From NCBI GenBank assembly GCA_013399855.1, contig VXAY01001098.1, positions 153,658 to 217,657 on the forward strand: DNA of 64,000 nucleotides, given 5' to 3'. Origin of the DNA: Oxyruncus cristatus (lineage: Eukaryota; Chordata; Aves; Passeriformes; Cotingidae). Made by a program: the position numbers and the translations under genes. This document shows, piece by piece, positions 34,301-46,314 of the stretch. Each line of letters begins with the position of its first letter. Position 1 is the first letter of the stretch. The notes below the pieces were generated by a model. It was not told the origin of the DNA, made no database searches, and saw only the letters and a list, made by a program, of their open reading frames with translations.

Positions 34301-37300
34301 TTTGATAGCTTTGGGATGTGCTGGTGAGTCATGGAGAGGCATCCATCATTCTGTGTAGGTGATAGTGCACTGAAATTGGACATTAAAGAAGGTTTTCTAC
34401 AATCAGCTTTCAAATAGGAGAAGTGAGGATAGAACAGAATGGCAAAATACCTAAACACTCTTAAAAGAAAATTAAACTTATTTTAAAGGATCGTATTTAT
34501 AGTGGGAAAAGATAGTACTTGATGATTCTATGCCCTCTTAAGTCTCTGTGTTTCTGAGAAGAAAGACCTGCCACACTTTCATTTCTGAGCTGTTGAAGCG
34601 GGTCAGTCATAAACTGACCCCCTTCATTCTTTATTTTCTTTCTTTGATGAGGGGAAATGGAAGTATTGAGATGATCCTCTTGTCCTGGTTTTTTTTGTGG
34701 GTTTTTGTTTTGTTTTGTTTCGGTATGTCCCAAACTATAAAATCCATGGAATTTATTGAAAACCACAGTAAAATACGTTTTCATGCAATTCAAGGCCAAA
34801 CTCATGGTGAACCTGAAGTGAGCTTTAGCTAATCTTTTGGCTTAGATAGAAACAGTACAAACATGTATTTAATTCCCTCAACACAAGGTAAACACCCATC
34901 CAGTCATTGTGGCAGCTAAGAAAAATGTAAAGGTTGTGTTGATAGAGACAAAGTCTGTGAGTCTGTGGCTGGTATCCGTGTCAACAGACAGAGGGATCCC
35001 ATATCTTAAATTAAAATGTCTTCAAATTAAAATATGTTTAGTACCAACCAATAAGGAAAAAAAAAAAAAAGGGATGAAGACTGAAAGGCATAATTTCTTA
35101 ATTTTCAACAAGATTTCAATTAAAACCAAACCATACATCCAGTACTTCCTACCTGTTACTCTTCTGTTCTGTTTCTTCACTCACTTGAAAGTAGATGCTT
35201 CTGTTAATCTCCAGATTCACTGTTTCAGTGCAGCATACGGCAGAGTGAAAAAATCTATTAGATATCCCAGGCCTTTCATGTCATACTCTGAAGAACAGAA
35301 TCAAACATGACCTTTGAAATATTTGGAGAATTCATTCTGTAGAAGCCATTTTTCTTCCTATGAAATAGCCTGGAAAACCTACCTCTCTTACAGGAAGTAA
35401 AATCTTGCTGAGAAAAAGTAAGTGAAAAGACCCCCTTCTTTTAGCAAAGCAAATATAATTCCAGATCAGCCAAGAAACAGGATTGCAGACTTTGGAATTA
35501 AAACTACCCCTTAGCATAGAAACACCAATCTAAAGTATTTAATTTAATTTTAATTTAATTTAATTTTGTAATCCAAACTCTATCATTTAACAGCCTTCCT
35601 ACTGCTTCCTTACCCCATCTCTGAATTTAAACTTACTTGGGAAAAGTGCACAAAAACACAGTAGCTTAAGGTTCTTTGTAAGACCCCGTGTAACTTCTCA
35701 AGTCCAATGTTATAATTGTCTGAGCACTTATAGATTTATTTTTTCTTTGCAGCTTTCTTGAGCTGACACAAAGGTTGACAAGCCTGGTGACATAATGGCT
35801 ATTATTTCAAGTAGTTTCTAAACAATATCATTTTTGTGCCCTTCTGCTTTCAATAAAATTATAGGTTTCTTTATTTTTTATGAAACAATGGCTCTCAGCT
35901 CCATGTTACAGCTCCTGGGCAAAATACCAATGAGACCACCGTGACTCGCTATTAATGCAATTATTGTTGACGTCAGTGGAAACATTGGCTGAGCTGAGGT
36001 CTCCATCTATGGTGCCTCTTGTGAGGACAGGGTTATAAACACTATCTTGTTATTTATCCTGCCTGGGTAAACCAAATAAATACAAACACCACGAATAAAC
36101 ACAAATACTATGGAATAAAACAAACTGCTAATTCAAAATACATCCAGATAAGAGCAATATTTATAGAAATGCACTGGTGAGAGATCAGCTGTGAACACGA
36201 ATGAAGAGCTGATAAATTCTCATTACCTGTTTGGGGCTGACAACTGAAATGACCTGCTAGGCATCAAGTGGAAATTCAATCAGGTACCTGCAAATAGCAG
36301 GTATCCCCTGCAAAAATCCAACACGTGTAGGATTTCACTTAGTGTTTACGTGTTCCACTCCTGTGCAGTCAGGAGTGGAGGAGGCCTGTCAAGATTTCAA
36401 GCTTGTCTAAAGCACGAGGAAACTTTAAAGGGCTTGCTTCATCCCTTTTCCTCTCTACATCATTCCATTCTGCTGTTTGTTTCTAACATGGCAATCAAAA
36501 CTTACCTTCTTTTTCGTTCTTTTTCTTTTTTTTTTTCCTTGAAAAAACTTTGTTTTTAATATTCTTTTGTACCAGCCAAAAAGAGTGGGGTAGGAAGATA
36601 CTGGCTCTAATCACATGAACCTGCAAGCACTTAAACTGGAGGAGGGAGCAATAACCATGAGGGTGATAGACTTGAAATTTTTGGCGGCCTCAGGAACTTT
36701 TTATTAGCTCCACCAACAGTGGAAGAACTTCGTGTCCGGTCACAGATCTCTAGCCCTCAACTCATTCTGAAATCTTCTGAAATCTTCTGAAATCAACTCT
36801 CTTGCTGAAACTCATTAATATCATCCAAAAAATCGAGCCCATATTCCCAGTAAACTTTCTTCCTCCACTGATATATCAATGTTTTTCTTTTATTGGATTG
36901 CATCACATATAGGCTAAACCAGACTTTCTTGAGAGAAGAAGGACTAATACACTCTAGGTCTACATCTATCCAGGTGAAATAAAAACAGAGAGAGTATTAA
37001 TGCTCATACAATTCATGCAACTCATACAGCATTTGATGGTACTGCCCACATTTGTCCAAGGATCATAAGCACCAAACTGGACCAAGATGTGCAAAAGCTC
37101 AAGGAATTACTAGGAAATGAGTACTTATTTTATGAAATTAATTTGATTGGTTTAGATCAGCAAAACATAGACAGGGAGGATATTAACTGTTCCCTGTTCA
37201 AGAAATAAACACTATTGTAGTTCAGTTTTACTAATGTCCTGGTAAATGATGGTACTTAATACAAAACTAAAGAAATTACTAACCATCAGAGAAGTCTTAT

Positions 37301-37687
37301 GCTAGAAGAGTCTTCTAGCAGGAACAATGACTGCAAATGACATAGTTAATCTGAGATTTCTTTTTAATCTGGTTTTGCTGGGTGTTTTTTTTCTTTTTTT
37401 TTTTTTAAGACTGTGACCATTTTCTTGATTATATTATATACCTTGGTTTCCTATGACGACAGGTGACTGAATTTTGTGATAGAGATCCCTTTCCATGATG
37501 TGTGTTCTTATGCATCATAGTGATACAGACCATTACAACAAACAAAAAAGAAACCCAGGTAAATCTTTGATAGAGTGGATAAACATTCGCATATTCTGAA
37601 GAAGCTAAAACACTCGGAAATTTTGCAGGTGAGACAAATCCAAATGTACACAATTAACATCCTGCAGTACCTTCCACCTGATTAAAC
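34301..37687. other. Unassigned DNA with small hairpins and a CRE palindrome
   Basis: Contains a perfect 8-bp GC-containing hairpin GGGTCAGT / ACTGACCC (34600-34620, 5-base loop), a T/G tract at 34688-34721, an A run at 35057-35070, a (TTTAA)n stretch at 35535-35568, a perfect cAMP-response-type palindrome TGACGTCA at 35968-35975 and a short tandem CTGAAATCTT repeat at 36767-36794. The 133-codon frame at 34909-35310 (+) has no domain and includes a Lys run from the A tract. Confidence 0.55.
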
Positions 37688-37703
37688 CTGCTATATATAG
37701 CAG
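37688..37703. repeat. Perfect 16-bp palindrome
   Basis: CTGCTATATATAGCAG is fully self-complementary. No larger inverted repeat surrounds it. Function unknown. Confidence 0.85.
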
Positions 37704-37857
37704 AACCCTGAGTTCATTCAGGCAAGAAAAATGGCGCTTATGAATTTTATTTGAATTTTATGCTCCAGATCCTTACTCTTGAACATATCTTAATAATTTA
37801 GTTGAACAACAGATTTGTCTGCGTAAGACTGTTTGGTAATGCATTCTACTCTACTAA

Positions 37858-37889
37858 GTAGTCATTAGGCTGCCTGCCCTAATGACTAT
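37858..37889. repeat. Perfect 11-bp-stem hairpin
   Basis: TAGTCATTAGG (37859-37869) and its exact complement CCTAATGACTA (37878-37888) flank an 8-base loop CTGCCTGC; one further G-U pair is possible outside. It is too short for a typical miRNA precursor and lacks a T tail, so it may be a relic of a palindromic element or a regulatory dyad. Confidence 0.8.
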
Positions 37890-38463
37890 GATACAGATGT
37901 GGAATTCAAGGAACCTGGGTTTTATTTTGTCATTAATACAAAGCATGATTTTTAACAAGTCACTCTCTTTCAATGAGAACTTACATAACTTTGGGTCATT
38001 CTGTGAAGCAGGTGGATGACAGCTGTCATGTGCACCCAGCCACTATCACCCTTGAAAAGTGCTGGTTTCTCTCCATTAGGTATAACTGGAGCATAAACTG
38101 CTGCTCAGACTTACACATCTGACTATTAGACACTTCAATTATATCAATAATTCTGGCTGCATGTTTCAAAAAGGATATTGCTTCAAGAGGCATTAATTAA
38201 TAACTTTTTTTTTCCTCTTTTTATGTCTTCTGTGTGAAGTGTCTAATTTCAACCCCCCCAAAACAAACAAACAAAAATAAAAACAAACAAACAAGAACAA
38301 AAAAAGACATCACAAACCCCAGAATTGAACCGAACAAGAAAAATTCAAAGCAAAAAGTAATGCCAAGGCTAAGGATTCTAGTCTAGTTGGAATAACATCC
38401 ATGAGATAAAATGAATGATCCATAACATTACCAATGACAGATACAGAGAAATTTTGATTTTTC
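37890..38463. other. Unassigned DNA including an A/C-rich tract (38251-38306)
   Basis: Unique AT-rich sequence followed by AACCCCCCCAAAACAAACAA-type low complexity at 38251-38306. No gene seen. Confidence 0.6.
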
Positions 38464-38870
38464 ATATAATGGTTTATTGAAAGGAACCTTAAAGATCAGC
38501 TTGTTGCAACCCTCCTGCCATGGCCAGGGACACCTTCCACTATCCCAGGTTGCTCCAAGCCCCACCCAACCTGGCCTTGAACACTTCCAGGGATGGGGCA
38601 GGCACAGCTTCTCTGGGCAACCTGTGCCAGGGCCTCACCATGGTCACACCTTTCTAATATCTGATCTAAACATACCCTCCTTCAGCCTAAGTCTGTTGCC
38701 CCCTGTATTTTCATTACATGCCCTTGTGAAAAGTCCCTCTCCAGGTCTCTTTAGGTACTGAAAAATCACAGTGAGGTCTCCCTAGAGCACTCTCTTCTTC
38801 AGGCTGAACAACCTCAGCTCTCTCTACCTTTCCACCTAGGAGAGGTGCTCCATTCCTCATCCTTCTTGTA
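38464..38870 (-). mobile_element. CR1 LINE, 3' fragment, antisense
   Basis: Reverse complement of a CR1 3' part: ATAATGGTTTATTGAAAGG, CTCCTGCCATGGCCAGGGAC, CTTGAACACTTCCAGGGATG, TTCTCTGGGCAACCTGTGCC, then the ORF2 tail region with GTGAGGTCTCCCTAGAGC and CTTCAGGCTGAACAACCTCA. The reading frame is broken by substitutions and indels. The 5' truncation point is near 38870. Confidence 0.92.
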
Positions 38871-41311
38871 TACAATAGATAGGGACATCCAAACATGATT
38901 TAAAATATTTTGCCTTTAGGTTGCTGTGACTACTCCAGCAGATTTTAATGTTTCCCCTTTCTCTCAGACACTTTTTTTTCCATTGTTATCCAGGCTTAAC
39001 ACAATTTACTACACGCTTGCTATCCTCAGAAATGGTCCAGCTGTGCTGCAGGAGGAAATGTTAATAGTGGAACACTTCCTGAGTCATAGTTTCCGTACTT
39101 TAGTAACCCCATTGGCCATAAATAACATGGATTATCATCTGATCAAAATTTTGATTGATTATTTTTTCTTAATGGATAAGATAGGTTCTCTAAAAGGGGT
39201 TAATGGTCATGAGAGAGCAAGTACTTCTTCTCAGGCAGTCTACCTTGCAGAGAGAAGGAAGGCTGTCCAAATGCCTACTACAGTCAATGTCCCTTTTCTT
39301 TAACTTTACAGAGTAAGGTTATTTCACACATTATTAGAAACAAACAAGACAGACCAAAATCACTCGACAAATTGTGATCCATTCAGCTTTGTTCCTCTCC
39401 AGGCTTGGTAGATTCATGTACTGCCTACATTTATGAAGTACATGTGCCTATATTAATGAATTTTTATTGAGTGAACTGAAAAATGTGTAAGGCTTGCTAC
39501 AAATTATAATTCCTTTAGGAGAGTTTTTCCATGGAGATTACCAGTCCTTGCCTGCACACAAGTTTCTCTCCCATGAAGACAAAATAGAGACAAAACGCCA
39601 AACAGCAACAATAAAAAAGTCCTCAGCATCATCTCTGTTCATTGAAGTCACATGAGTCACATCAGCAACTTGATCAGATTCATGTCAGAAGTTTGGGCAA
39701 ATGAAATGCTTTAAAAGAATTCCCCTAACTCCAGAAACAAAGGACATTTTTCTAGCTCTACCTCTGATATAAGTGTGACAGCAAAATTGAGATCCTAAAA
39801 GCCTGAACGGAAAGACAAGAATACCTGTTTCAGTCCCCACAGCAAAAAAGGAAGAGAAATTGTAATATCAAGAGATGACATACTTGAAGGTTGCATTTTT
39901 CTCAGTTCATTTCCATTATGTTGGACTTGCCCTTCCTGACAAGGTCTGAAGAAGATGTAGTTTATGAGGGTGGTTCAAGTGTGATAAAGAAGCTGTAAGT
40001 TGAGGACGTGAAGGGTTGGGTGCCCTTGAGGAGTGGATGGGCTCAAGTGCTCTGTAAGGATTGATGTTATTAAATTGAATTATTATTATTATTAGCACTT
40101 GTACAACATAGGGAACGGATGAGCAAAAGACAAGAAAAAAAATTGTACATGAGCAAAACTGAAATTAAAATGCGGTGCAGAAAATATTGCAAGAAAACTG
40201 TTAACACAGTGTTTGTAAATATATATCTAAAATAAATAAAAAAAAAGTTGAAGAAAACACAAGGATATCAGATCAACTTGATACCTCTTTCTGACTCTGC
40301 CTTAATATCTGATAAAAATGAGTGCTGCTTCACCAAATTATGCAGTATAATCTGCCTTCCCACAAATGCCTCCTTAACCCCTTGTAGCTGGGAGCTATAC
40401 TTTGAGTCCCACTGAACAATGTTTACTAGGAGTCAACAGGCACTTGCTGATACAGGTCATGGACAGGTCATGGACACAGATAATGTTACATCCGGATTTT
40501 TATAGGGCAATGCATATTTCTGCATCTCCTACATGTGCCCCTGAGTGCATATGTGTGCGTATGCATGTACAATATGTATATGTTTGTGCACGTATGCGAG
40601 CAGATAGGATGAAATTTACTCATATATAGATATAGATATAGATATATTTCAGAAAGAACAGCTCTGCTTGGTTTTGTTAAGGGATAAATACATTCTATTA
40701 AATAGCAAGCCCATTGCTTCTGTGAGAAACAGTCATGCAATAACTTTGAGATAGACCATTGTTATTTGTCATTTCTCACCTCTTTTCTACTCTGTAATTT
40801 GAGCCATTTGACACGATTCATATTTTTTTGATTCCTTTTATTACTTATGTTCCAGATGAAGCAGAGGTACATGGAGGGATCTATCATTCATGATGGTTTT
40901 GATGAACCTTGTTAGCATTTATAGAAGAAGATAATATTCCAAACTACATGTCATGGAAGTGCAACACTAGATAGCATTGTTGGGGTAGCAAAGAGAAGAG
41001 AAGTCTGTGCAATCATTATGGAAGATTACAATATATTGAATACTGGAATATGTCTTCATCTCCAAACCTCTCATTGCCCTTTGGGTGGTTTTTTTCAGAC
41101 TCTCCTTAACTAACCTTCAGAGTTTAGTTTGGACTTAAAGACATACTAAACATAGTTCCTATCTTCCTCTCTGGAACTGGCTCACATTTTGCAAAAGAAA
41201 AAACAGAGATCAACTTTTGTGCTCTAAGTTCACATGGAGTGTATTGGTATAGGATTGGTAAACAAACTCATACAGGTTAATGTACAAATTCTGGGAACAC
41301 AGTTCGTCACA
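38871..41311. other. Unassigned DNA with a possible ancient tail and microsatellites
   Basis: A 125-codon plus-strand frame (38926-39303) has no domain. AAGTGCTCTGTAAGGATTG at 40045-40063, followed by (ATT)n at 40077-40094, may be another ancient L3-type tail. An alternating purine/pyrimidine stretch (TGTGCGTATGCATGTAC style) spans about 40545-40600, and a (ATAGAT)n microsatellite lies at 40624-40647. No gene recognised. Confidence 0.5.
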
Positions 41312-41819
41312 AGGATAAAAGTGAGAACACCCATGGGTTGAGACAAACACAATTTAACAGGTAAAGCAAATGTTGCATGTGCAAGTGAAGAAAAACAGGA
41401 TTCATTCACCACTTTCCCTGGGCAAGCAGGTGTCCTGCCATCCCCAGGAAAGCAGGGCTCCATCACATGTAAAGGTTACTTGGGAAGACAAACACCATTA
41501 CTCTGGACATCTTCACTTCCTCCCTCTACCCCCAGCTTTATGTACTGAGCCTGACACCATAGGCTGTGGAACACCCCTGTGGTCCCTTAGGATCAGATGT
41601 CCCAGCTATGTCCCCTCCCAGCTTCTTGTGCATCCCCTGCCTCCTTGCTGGTGGGGCAGTGAGAGAAGAAGAAAAAAACCTTGGCTCTGTGCAAGCACTT
41701 CCCAACAATAACAGAAACATCCCTGTTTTATCGTCACAGTTTCCAGCACAAATTCTAAACACAGCCCCATCCTGGCTCCTATGAAGAAAATCATCTCTAC
41801 CCCAGCCAAAACCACCATA
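41312..41819 (-). mobile_element. ERV solo LTR, minus strand, 3'-truncated and decayed
   Basis: Alignable by eye with the LTR at 60762-61316: GATAAAAGTGAGAACACCCA / CATGGGTTGAGA near 41316-41345, CCCCAGGAAAGCAGGG (about 41442), TTTATGTACTGAGC (41537-41550, the decayed TATA region), CTTGGCTCTGTGCAAGC (41681) and the CTCTACCCCAGCCAAAACCA end at 41795-41814. The end that would carry TGTCATGGTTTAACC is missing, so the LTR is truncated at its 3' side. The TATA box equivalent reads TACATAAA on the minus strand. No gag, pol or env sequence adjoins it, so it is a relic solo LTR. Confidence 0.82.
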
Positions 41820-42373
41820 TTGGATCACTCCTGAAATGTAAGAAACTTTTAAGTGATAAACAAGTGCTGACACAGACAATGGACTCAGTATAATTATGTT
41901 GGGAACCTCAGGTTTAGTCTGAGTATCTATATGATGGCAAGCACTTCCATGATTTGGACCAGCTTTCTCTTTACCAATCCTTATAATGGCTCTTTCATAG
42001 GAACATAATTTACAGAATAATGTCTCATCTGTGCTGCAGCTCATGTTCCCACTGTGTTGTTTTTTATGGTTTTTCCCACAAATATTGGTGCTTTATCTTT
42101 CCAAAACCTGTGTATGGAAGAGCCAAAGGCATGACTGGAGCAATGTGCCATTCATAATCACTGCTAGCCATGGTCAGTAGCAAGGAGTTGTCACCCTGGA
42201 CCTACCAAAAAATGGGGAAAGCCTTAGTATTGTGCACAGCATCCAATCATTCTGCAGCAAAAGCAGAGCTGACAGCCCTGTATGTGTCAGGTCCTCCATG
42301 CCATAATAAGGCCTGACAGTTTTGGAACAGCGTGCATTTCCGCTGGCTAAATATGTCAGAAACCTAAAACAAA
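41820..42373. other. Unassigned DNA, no gene seen
   Basis: Unique sequence between the truncated LTR and the second gap. A minus-strand frame running from here into the LTR (168 codons, 41538-42044) mixes unrelated sequences and is not a gene. Confidence 0.55.
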
Positions 42374-42422
42374 NNNNNNNNNNNNNNNNNNNNNNNNNNN
42401 NNNNNNNNNNNNNNNNNNNNNN
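42374..42422. other. Assembly gap (49 N)
   Basis: Undetermined bases flanked by A-rich sequence on both sides, suggesting a homopolymer or low-complexity interruption. Confidence 0.98.
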
Positions 42423-43020
42423 AAAAAGGCACCAAACTTGCCCCTGCCCTCCCCAAGAAAGAGCCTTTTAAAGGAAAAGAAAGGCAAAAATATTAATAAA
42501 ACTACACTGCTTTAACTGACAACACCAGATGGATTGAAAATCAGGACAAGGGACAGACAGTGAATGGAACAAAAAGAGGGTGGCAGGTAAATGAGATCAA
42601 TACAACTCCCACTGAAGCTAATTGGATACCAGTCCATGGTGTGTTTTGCTTTTTTAGTCCAACGTAAAACTCTTCTCCAGGAAAAGTTCACACTGAGGAA
42701 AACCAAAGCCAGAAGAGCAACTGTCCCCAGTCACATTCTAAAGTTTAAGAGTCCATTTATTTACAGATCCCTCTTTGTGCATACTCGTGTCTTCATGAAT
42801 TAATGCAGGTCTACATATGAAAATCAATGTTTCTTACACGTATAAACACCATGGATCTGAATCAATCTCTCAAAGCCAAAGAGGGTTAAATATTTAAGCA
42901 AGCTATGTATTGAAATGCATTTTTAATGCTGTGAAGTCATTCTGATGAAAGATTACTCAAGAGCCTTCATTACTGAGTTTAGAGAGTAATGTGGTATTAT
43001 TGGAACAGATAGCACAGCTG
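42423..43020. other. Unassigned DNA, no gene seen
   Basis: AT-rich sequence. CAACTCCCACTGAAGCTAAT at 42603-42622 resembles a fragment of an ancient amniote repeat whose consensus reads like CAACTCCCACTGAAGTCAAT. Confidence 0.45.
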
Positions 43021-43450
43021 TGTGCAGCCTCAGCCCCTGCCCACCCCCCCGGGGTAAATCCAAGTGCCACTCCTGTGCAAAGTCATCTGCTGTCAGCCAA
43101 TGGACTGAATGGATGGATGACTGCACCTACCTCCCACATCCATACATGCCAGTCAGGATGGCTAAAGTCTTAAAGAACAGGCTCCTTAAAGAGAACTGCG
43201 CCTTCTGCGATCCCTTGTTCCCTACGTGCAGCGTAAGGCAGGGAGGGGAAGAGGGGAGCAATGCCGTGAGCACTGAGAATGAACTCGTTGTGCTGTTCTG
43301 TGACTTAATTGCTAGGATTATGTGGTATCATTATGTCAACTGCAATTGTCTCTGTTAATTTCAAGCCGGCATCTCCCCCACCCCCCACCCCCATCCCGCC
43401 TTTCTTTCTCTGCTCCCCCTTGCTGAGTGAGTGAGTGTGGGTGTTGTGAG
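43021..43450. promoter_or_regulatory. GC/CpG-rich patch with G-quadruplex motif, possible regulatory element
   Basis: This is the most GC-rich part of the window by eye. Six CpGs fall between 43199 and 43286 (43199, 43208, 43225, 43232, 43265, 43285), with others at 43050, 43367 and 43397, in a window that is otherwise CpG-poor. CCCCCCCGGGG lies at 43044-43054. At 43375-43397 four C runs (5, 6, 5 and 3) separated by one or two bases form a strong G-quadruplex motif on the minus strand. No TATA box or clear first exon was found. It is too short for a classical CpG island; it could be a promoter fragment, an enhancer or GC-biased sequence. Confidence 0.35.
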
Positions 43451-46257
43451 AGTGGCTAAGAGAGGGGAGAACCATCTAGACACAATTTGATGATTATTAA
43501 TTAAAAAAGACAAAGGAAGAAACAGGCAAGTGTGAAGTCAGGGTCTGTGCTGTGGCAGTCCATGAAAGGATTAGCTACACGGCTATTAACACTGTCACAG
43601 CTGTGGGGAAAAGGAGCCTTGCACCTCAGGAGACTGCTTCTGGAGCTTTCCCTGGCACTGAGTTTTCTGTTGGATACAGGTACAGAGAATGTCAGTTTAG
43701 GACAAAGGCCCTGGCTTCTAGATCTGTACAACAAGATCAGACTCATCACATTCCCTTTATCCCATATTTGCAATACTGCATAAAAAGCCCCAAATGCCTC
43801 TCTCCTGATCTTGCATCAATGTAATTTAATTGGTTTCTAAGGAGAGATCTCTAGTTCATTCTGTGCATCTCTTTATCCACCTAATGAATAGGCTAAGTTC
43901 TCTTAAAGGTTACAGCTACTTGCCAACATTCAGCTGTCCTGCATGGTGTTTTTGAATAGAAGCTAGAATTCAGATAAAAGGAGAGGTATTTTGGGGCAGC
44001 ATCTGCTGGAGAATCATCAGCCTGGTAGACTCCATCAGAGAATATTCACGTAGGTTTAAGTATTTCTGTGAGTTGAAGTACTTACCTGGGTGCTGAATAC
44101 TCAGAATAGAATTAACATGTTAATTTTCAATTCGAGAAGCAATAATTAGAGCTACAGAGCATTTCGTAATCCCCATTATGTTCTCTGTTTCCTCCAGAGG
44201 TTTCCATTTTGATCTCAAAAATATCTCTCTCCTTATTTTAACAGTCTTTCTATTGCTCTAGTGATCCTCTTTCTATGTCCAAATGTTTTTTCTGAGTAAA
44301 AGTGGCAAGGGTGGAATTCAATATTCCAGAGGAGATCACATAAATGACTTGTATAACAACATTAGCTCTTCCTTACCACTACTACAGAAAATTCATTTCA
44401 CATCTGTTAGGACTGCATTCACTTTTTCCATAGCCACATGGATGCTTCAAAGTCAAGGTTTAATCAAGTGAGACAAGAAAGTCTTTCTCTTCCTTTGGAC
44501 TTTACCAAATACTTCTATTCCTGGCTTTTTGTAAAGTTTTATTTTTTTAATCCTTCAGCATGCAATCTCTGATCCAGTGTTATGTCTATTTCTTCAGTTC
44601 CTGAGGTCAAGTCTTTCTTCTTGAATGGTAAATAGTGACTTTTCTGCTTTGGCCTTCTCTATTATTTGTGCACTACTTGGAAATTTCTTTTCCTTGCAAA
44701 TGGTTTGCAGCATAATTATCAAATGAAGCAGCAAACACAAAACAATCTTTGCTCTGTTAAAATTCTTAAATTAAGATTTCAATAATATCAGACAAGTAAA
44801 TAAAGCATCAAATGAGGTCCAGAGAGAGGAAAATACATTAGAATAGAAAAAAGGATTTGTTTAATTTAAATTCTTTGCTTGTCTAAGTGGTTGTAAATAC
44901 TAACAGATTTAGGAACCCAGTATAGGTAGCTTTATACCAGCAGTTTTGGCTGCCAAATGTAAAGTAGCATGGTTACTTCTGCTAAGTGTGTAAAACCTGC
45001 CCTCAAATTTCTAGGTAATTTCATTTAATTTTTACTTTGCCAAAGTAAGTTAGCTCACTTTTCATTTGGAGCAGGCTAAAAACACATGATCAGTTACTTT
45101 GCTCAGCTGACAAGCAGTAACTCCTCAAACAACCACAGCTCTATTGATCCCTAAACAATACTAAATGGCAGTGATTTTTAGGAAGGTAGAGTTTTAAGTG
45201 GGAAATTTATAAATTATAAATTTATGAATTATAAATTTATGAAAGGACACAGAGGTGGCAATATAGAGTTTGATTTTCAGGATTCTGCAGCAGTTAATAT
45301 TTGATCTCAGAAAGCATAGAAAATAGAAATTATTTATTTAAGGAATTTTTCAAACTCTTCAAAACATGGGAATCTGAAAACTGAATCAGGAACAAGAGAT
45401 GTCTAGTCCTGCCTTGGACAAAAGTCAGCATTTTCCAGTCAGATAAGTTTTCAGCCCTGTTCCTCGTGTTGCCCAAAGAGATGCAAACCTGTGAAAGGTT
45501 GCTGGTAAATTTAAAATAAGAACCATTACACAAGTGTACTTTAACTTTTCCACTTGTTTTATTTAGTTTTAAATCAATGTCATTTCCTAGAAATCAAAAG
45601 GCTATAAAGGAATTTAAAGAAAATAGAAGGAATAGAACCGAGTTACAGCACTCAGAGCTGGGATGATCATCAGACATTTTAATGGCCCTAACAATTGCTA
45701 CAATTTCTGTTAAACTGAACTGCCAGACAGACATGGAAACAGGTTTAGAAAGTTCTGCCTTGCTGAAAGAACTCTCTATTAAAAGGTAAGATACCACTGT
45801 AAATGGGTGCTTCATGTGGATTGAAAAGTCTTTGAGAAGCCAAGCAACTCTCTACCATGGTTTAAGTGCTTTGCCTTCACAGATATTGTTAATTCTCCTC
45901 ATTTTTACTGCATATTCTAATTAAAACAAACAAACACAAAGACCATGGCCCCATGGCTTGCTCAATAAAGCTTTGCACAGTAGCTGGTTGGCACTGAGCC
46001 AAACTTGACCCTGAAGCTCCTCACTGCAATAGCTTGGTACCTAAAAAATGCATATTATCTTGGTTACTGCAGTGTGTTATTGTGTTTACAGAGATTCCCT
46101 ACCTGTGATGGTTTATGTCTTTTTAAGTTTCAAGTAGGGGGTCTTCCCATGGAGACCTACCCCCACATTTACGAAACTGCTTCAAACCACCGTTGATTTC
46201 CAGAAGTGTTCTCTTCAGATTTCCACTTTGTTTATGTGACTTCCATTCCATTTACAG
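43451..46257. other. Unassigned AT-rich DNA with an A/T tandem repeat
   Basis: No gene recognised. At 45202-45243 a 15-base A/T unit (AATTTATGAATTATA type) is repeated about 2.5 times and includes self-complementary AATTTATAAATT. Confidence 0.55.
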
Positions 46258-46314
46258 GGCTTAAAGCATTAGTACAAAGAAGCTGGCAAGCACAGAACCT
46301 TTTTGGCTGGAAAG
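46258..46314 (+). other. Weak candidate 57-nt exon
   Basis: Preceded by GACTTCCATTCCATTTACAG and followed by AAAG|GTAATG. The length is a multiple of three. Entered after two bases it is open and reads LKALVQRSWQAQNLFGWK; the other frames stop early. The donor is weaker than consensus and the peptide is unfamiliar. Probably a chance pairing of splice-like sites. Confidence 0.1.

Noticed and set aside
34909..35310. 133-codon plus-strand open frame
   Set aside because: Includes a Lys run from a poly-A tract; no domain.
38926..39303. 125-codon plus-strand open frame
   Set aside because: No domain recognised and no gene structure around it.
41538..42044. 168-codon minus-strand open frame, partly similar to the frame in the other LTR
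   Set aside because: The similarity exists because both cross the same LTR; the frames diverge by indels within the LTR, so there is no sign of coding constraint.
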